A stretch of 64,000 bases of DNA from Halisarca cf. caerulea (Eukaryota; Porifera; Demospongiae; Chondrillida; Halisarcidae), in assembly GCA_963170055.1 (NCBI GenBank), contig CAUJGJ010000113.1, forward strand, positions 1 through 64,000. The letters are read 5' to 3'. This document shows positions 1-64,000 of this stretch, piece by piece (position 1 is the first letter of the stretch; each line of letters starts with the position of its first letter). The position numbers were made by a program, and so were the translations under genes. The notes under the pieces are model-generated. The model saw only the letters and a program-made list of their open reading frames with translations, was not told the origin of the DNA and ran no database searches.

Positions 1-599
1 TCAGCTCTGGTGTGACTTGGCTGATTGGTTGGATGACGTTGGGAGTCAAGATTCGGATCTGTGAGCATTTCCTGGCCAAATCAAACTGCTACAAGTGTTC
101 CAGCAACCAAGATCTCCTCTCGTTGCTCATCTTCATGACCTTCACTTCCAGCTAGCCCAGAAAAGCCACGGCAGGACTAAATTTGAAGTAAATGTCGCCG
201 TATGAGACTTTCTTGCAAGTACTGCGGTCCTCCTGTGCCTCTTTGAACAGTATATTGTCTTCTAATCTGCCATACGAAGCTAAACCTTGGCAAAAAGTCC
301 AATCTTGTAACATTTACCGCTAACATCCATTTTTATCATTGTTTGCATAACTCTGTAAACTAGTTTGTATAATTGCGTGACACCGTGTTCTTTTGCGTTT
401 TTGTATAATTTTGCCAATACTTTGACGACTTCTATACGATTCGTACATAAGTGTATCACATTGAAATTTTGCAAATCTATTGTGCTAGCTATGCCCTATC
501 TACTCGTATAATTCTTTAGGTCATTGCACAATCTTGATTAGCCACGAGACGTAATGGTATTCAGTGTTTAGAGCCACATATGTGGCTATCGGGCCTTAA
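1..599 (+). pseudogene. piggyBac-type element, 3' fragment
   Basis: On the + strand around 197-250 a reading frame gives RRMRLSCKYCGPPVPL then a stop. This resembles the cysteine-rich C-terminus of the better-preserved transposase at 23068-24735 (RRRTSYGCKQC, then PVPLC). At 530-599 the minus strand reads TTAAGGCCCGATAGCC, then a palindrome (AGCCACATATGTGGCT) and CTAAACACTGAATAC. The same TAAACACTGAATACTATTA text lies at the same distance from the left TTAA end of the broken piggyBac at 4105-6970. I infer the 3' end of a related, inverted copy whose 5' part is outside the window. Frames are broken by stops; no function is likely. Confidence 0.45.
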
Positions 600-665
600 A
601 AAGTTTAATATTAAAATCGCTATAGTTGCATAATCACCATACAATATACAATATACATGCGACCA

Positions 666-1184
666 TACTTGCGATAAGGGACCACTTTGTGGGTCCTGCC
701 GATTTTGCGTTTTTTGCATGATTCAATAGCGCTTTCAACGTACTACAACGTGAAACCACTCGCGCTGTCATCACAAGTTCCGTTCTGGAGTTACATCTGA
801 GTTTATTCCAATATTGCGTATACTTTACTTTTGAGCCACGAGTTTTTAGTTCTATTTCCGTTAGTATATATACTGTTAGTATACGGCATTCGTCCCGTGC
901 AGGTCTTTTTCATTGGCCTTTCATACAGGCAGTGATTATGTCATTGACTGCAAGTTTAGATATGCAGAAAAAATGGCGGATTGTACGGAAGCGATCAAGA
1001 TAAAAAGTGCTATAACTCGCTTAAATTTAATCGTATCACACTGAAACTTCACACAACTTTCAAAAATTGCATAGGAAAGAGTTATGCATGAAAAAACAAA
1101 TTTCGTGCACTTTTCGATAATTTGTTATTTTAGCACCGTTCTCAAATGTTTGCTTTAACACTAAGTGGTCCCTTTTCGCAAGTA
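666..1184. mobile_element. TA-flanked MITE with 26-bp terminal inverted repeats
   Basis: The left end TACTTGCGATAAGGGACC (666-691) and right end (1159-1184) are inverted copies with two mismatches, bounded by TA on each side. The 519-bp interior has no open frame of note. TA borders suggest a Tc1/mariner-like source. It lies 67 bp beyond the TTAA end of the piggyBac fragment. Confidence 0.75.
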
Positions 1185-1319
1185 CAGTCACATATATATA
1201 CATATTAATGTGGTAATATCTTAAACATGCTGATCACATTGTAAACAAAAAAGAAACATGACACAAAATGCTTTTATGATATGGGATTTTCTAAAGACTC
1301 AGACCACATGTTTACCTAC

Positions 1320-61652
<60,333 letters not shown>

Positions 61653-62514
61653 CTGGAAGAAACAAGCAACAAAAAGCCTTTACTCTTGCATTCCTAACAT
61701 AGGGTTCACCATAATAATATTAGGATTCAGTGCTGAATGCTTAATGAAAAAGCCATGAGACTTGTAACTGACACACACTCATCATGTGCATACAAACATG
61801 TTTATAATTCAGAATTGCTATACAATTAATGACATAATTTCTGGATTGTACTACACCAAAAAGGTAAATTACGAACTGCTTCTATCTCTTGCACTTCTGC
61901 CATCTTCAACAAGGGGCTAATACCATGTTCAATATAACAGTGAGCCCTTGACATACGTACGTAACCACAAGTGAATGCACAATAGCTTGCAAGCCTCATG
62001 TACTTATGTGATAGCCTCACATACGTAAGTACATGATTGGGGAATGATCGTGTCTAAGACTCACAGGTTAGGTACGTTGAACTTAAGTAGCAACACCAAA
62101 CGTAACGCACAATGATATGCTACAGAGTTACGAAAATAACTATTTACAGCGAACAAATCACCCTCTTCGCACACGCAAACAAATTTCACAGCTAACATTC
62201 TGTAAAAATCATATACTTTTTTAGAAAAAAATAATGGAATTGTACATACTAGCACACAACACATTCACCCTCAGTGTCACTGCCCACACAGTGAAAACAT
62301 TCACACTGCACTGCTACCAAAACATCCATTGCAAAATAAATGTGTTATGACCAGCAATATAATGGACACTGAAAACAGTATAGCACAGCAATAAAGTATC
62401 TGCACGAGAATTTGTGATGGAATCCACTATCCAGAAAAGGCTGATATACAGCCAATTCCTACCTCCTTTTAAAAACCAAACTGTCGTGAAAGTATAAAGC
62501 AACATTACGCAGCC

Positions 62515-62797
62515 CAGCCTAGCTAGTCTAGAAAGGAGGTCTTACATCCTCGAAGTAAGACAAATGGTAAAGTAAGACTAGGGTGATTAAACCAGCCTAG
62601 CCAAGTTAGTCTGCTGTGGGGAAATACAGCTATGAAAAAAAGTGGACTTCCACTGCGATTGAACCGGTGACCATTAGCTTAATTCACTGATACTTTATCT
62701 TCTGAGATATGTAGGAAGCCCATCAAGAAGGCAAGGAGGACATGGAGGATGCATGTATGAAAATCTTCCTTTCCAGACTAACTAGGCTATGCTAGAT
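62515..62797 (-). repeat. Inverted-repeat element with a tRNA-like core
   Basis: AGCCTAGCTAGTCTAGAAAGG at the left is inverted at the right (CCTTTCCAGACTAACTAGGC), and a third partial copy lies at about 62595. On the minus strand at about 62636-62712 are TATCTCAGAAGATA (like a tRNA D arm and A box) and GGTTCAATCGC (like a B box). GGCTTCC and GGAAGTC can pair as an acceptor stem, and a T run follows. The anticodon stem does not fold, so this is a tRNA relic or tRNA-derived SINE-like element, not a working tRNA gene. Confidence 0.5.
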
Positions 62798-63248
62798 AGG
62801 TTGCCCTTGACCTTCATGACAATTGGGTCTGTTATAAAAGCTGGAGGTGGCTATATGTCACCCTTTTATGGGTAGTGCATTCCATCAAAACTTTGCGTAA
62901 CAATAACCCACCTGGGGCTAAAATTCAAAGTAAACATCAACTTTTTTCATTGTACAAACAGTGTATTGTCGCCATTATACATACACCAGGTGAACAGACA
63001 GACATACTTTGCATTACAATATACATAAGTGCATACATACTTTCAGGTTAACACTATCAATGCTTAACAAATCATATTTTCAGGTATCAAGGTAGAGTAG
63101 ATAATCCATTCTGCAAATATCGCTATAATAACGGTACACAATAACAACAGTTACTACCTTTGCTATAACAAATGGCTGCCCCAGTATTGCATTGGTAGGA
63201 CATTTTGAAATTGATCATCAATCTTTTATCATTAATTTGTATATAAAA

Positions 63249-63325
63249 GTGAAACCTCTGTAATAAGGACACCATTGGGACAACAGTAAGGTGTCCTTTA
63301 TATGGAGGTGTTCCTATTTCAGATA
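63249..63325. repeat. Small hairpin with GTGAAACCTCTGT end
   Basis: Arms of about 25 bp containing AAGGACACC and GGTGTCCTT. It resembles a miniature of the CAGTGAAACCTGT elements. Confidence 0.6.
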
Positions 63326-63448
63326 GTATAAATGTACGTACATATGTTAGTGTGATGGATTTCAAATGGGGTAGAGAACTGGTGCCCTGTTAAAGGAGAA
63401 GGCTGAATCTTGGAGGTGGTCTAAAATAGAGGTTTCTCTGCACATGCA

Positions 63449-64000
63449 TACTGTACATCAGGAAATTTTCATGGCTAATAAATTTTGTGGTTTTCGTAGT
63501 TTGAAAGGATCCGCGAAATTCTTCATCCGCGAACATTAATGAAAAAATGGCTGCTGACGGGATGGTGTACCGCTTTTGCTTATAGAAATTGTTTGCATGC
63601 AAAAATCGATCGCATACAATGTACATTGCTTAGATTATTCGTATACCTTTCGTTGGGTTCACTTTTTAAGCTTTAGGAACGTAGCACCGTATGTATCTTC
63701 ACCAATAGTCTTCAAGCTTCCGCAACGTCGACAAATAACTGCTAAGAGGACTACATTCCACCTACTAGATCTTACTAGTTCACTCTTAACAGATTCAAAT
63801 ACTAACTACACCTATAGAATAAAAGAAAAACACAATTTCGTTCATTGGGAGAGGCAAACGCTTAGAAAACAAGAAAAGACCTTTTGTTGAATTATCTGTA
63901 GGCAGGGCCCGCGAATTTATTTATCCACGAAAATTTATGACCCCCAAAAATGAGGCGAGCCACGAAATTTTGTACCGTGAAAATTTCCTGATGTACGGTA
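63449..64000. mobile_element. TA-flanked MITE ending at the window edge
   Basis: TA then CTGTACATCAGGAAATTTTC at the left; the inverse GAAAATTTCCTGATGTACGG then TA fills the last bases of the window. It has GAAATTTTC-type ends, with AATTTTGTGG-like text repeated inside. Short open frames here are accidental. Confidence 0.85.

Noticed and set aside
1..260. Minus-strand frame containing ILFKEAQEDRSTCKKVSYGD
   Set aside because: Interrupted by stops and unlike any family I know; the + strand piggyBac reading of the same bases explains it better.
62254..62333. Possible talin start exon (MDVLVAV frame, or WAVTLRVNVL in another frame, before a GTATGT donor)
   Set aside because: The Met-led frame hits a stop, and the talin-like frame ends in the wrong phase for exon 61577-61652 and has no Met.
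63015..63095. Possible upstream exon ending in SVNLK before GTATGT
   Set aside because: Phase fits, but the frame is only 13 codons, is preceded by a stop and has no Met or acceptor.

Overview
The window is animal nuclear DNA: AT-rich, full of introns, microsatellites and DNA transposons, with one host gene. That gene is talin, on the minus strand, the large adaptor that links integrins to actin. I assembled 44 coding exons from 61652 down to 1320. All have GT-AG borders, all phases agree, and they total 5,988 nt (1,996 codons) with no internal stop. They cover F0, F1, F2, F3, the linker and rod bundles R1 to about R11. The extreme N-terminus (about 18 residues in vertebrate talin) was not found. 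The C-terminal rod and actin-binding module lie beyond position 1. The protein is collinear with vertebrate talin. Together with the type of transposons present, this suggests an early-branching invertebrate; a demosponge is my leading but low-confidence guess.

Layout, gene 5' to 3' (right to left). 64000-61653: no coding exon recognised; an inverted-repeat element holding a tRNA-like sequence, and a MITE ending at the window edge. 61652-51841: FERM head (F0-F3). 51771-50900: acidic then Gly/Gln-rich linker. 50487-1320: rod. Rod introns are either small (60-400 bp) or large (2.5-6.8 kb), and nearly all large ones are built from transposons.

Mobile DNA. There are three piggyBac-type elements: one nearly intact with a single in-frame stop, one badly broken, and one 3' fragment at the left edge. 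Two piggyBac-like TTAA MITEs and three other TTAA elements are also present. About a dozen MITEs share the terminal motif TA-CRGTA and duplicate TA, but have unrelated interiors. hAT-like CAGGGGYG MITEs also occur. One TA element carries a decayed RecQ-type helicase fragment. Several elements are nested, up to four deep. In some cases a second copy of the host element elsewhere in the window serves as the empty site, proving the insertion and its TA duplication.

Other structures: a near-perfect 204-bp inverted repeat inside a talin intron, a 23-nt talin microexon needed to keep frame, several small hairpins, and long CA/GT, TA and GATA microsatellites. I saw no other host protein gene, rRNA gene or CRISPR array.
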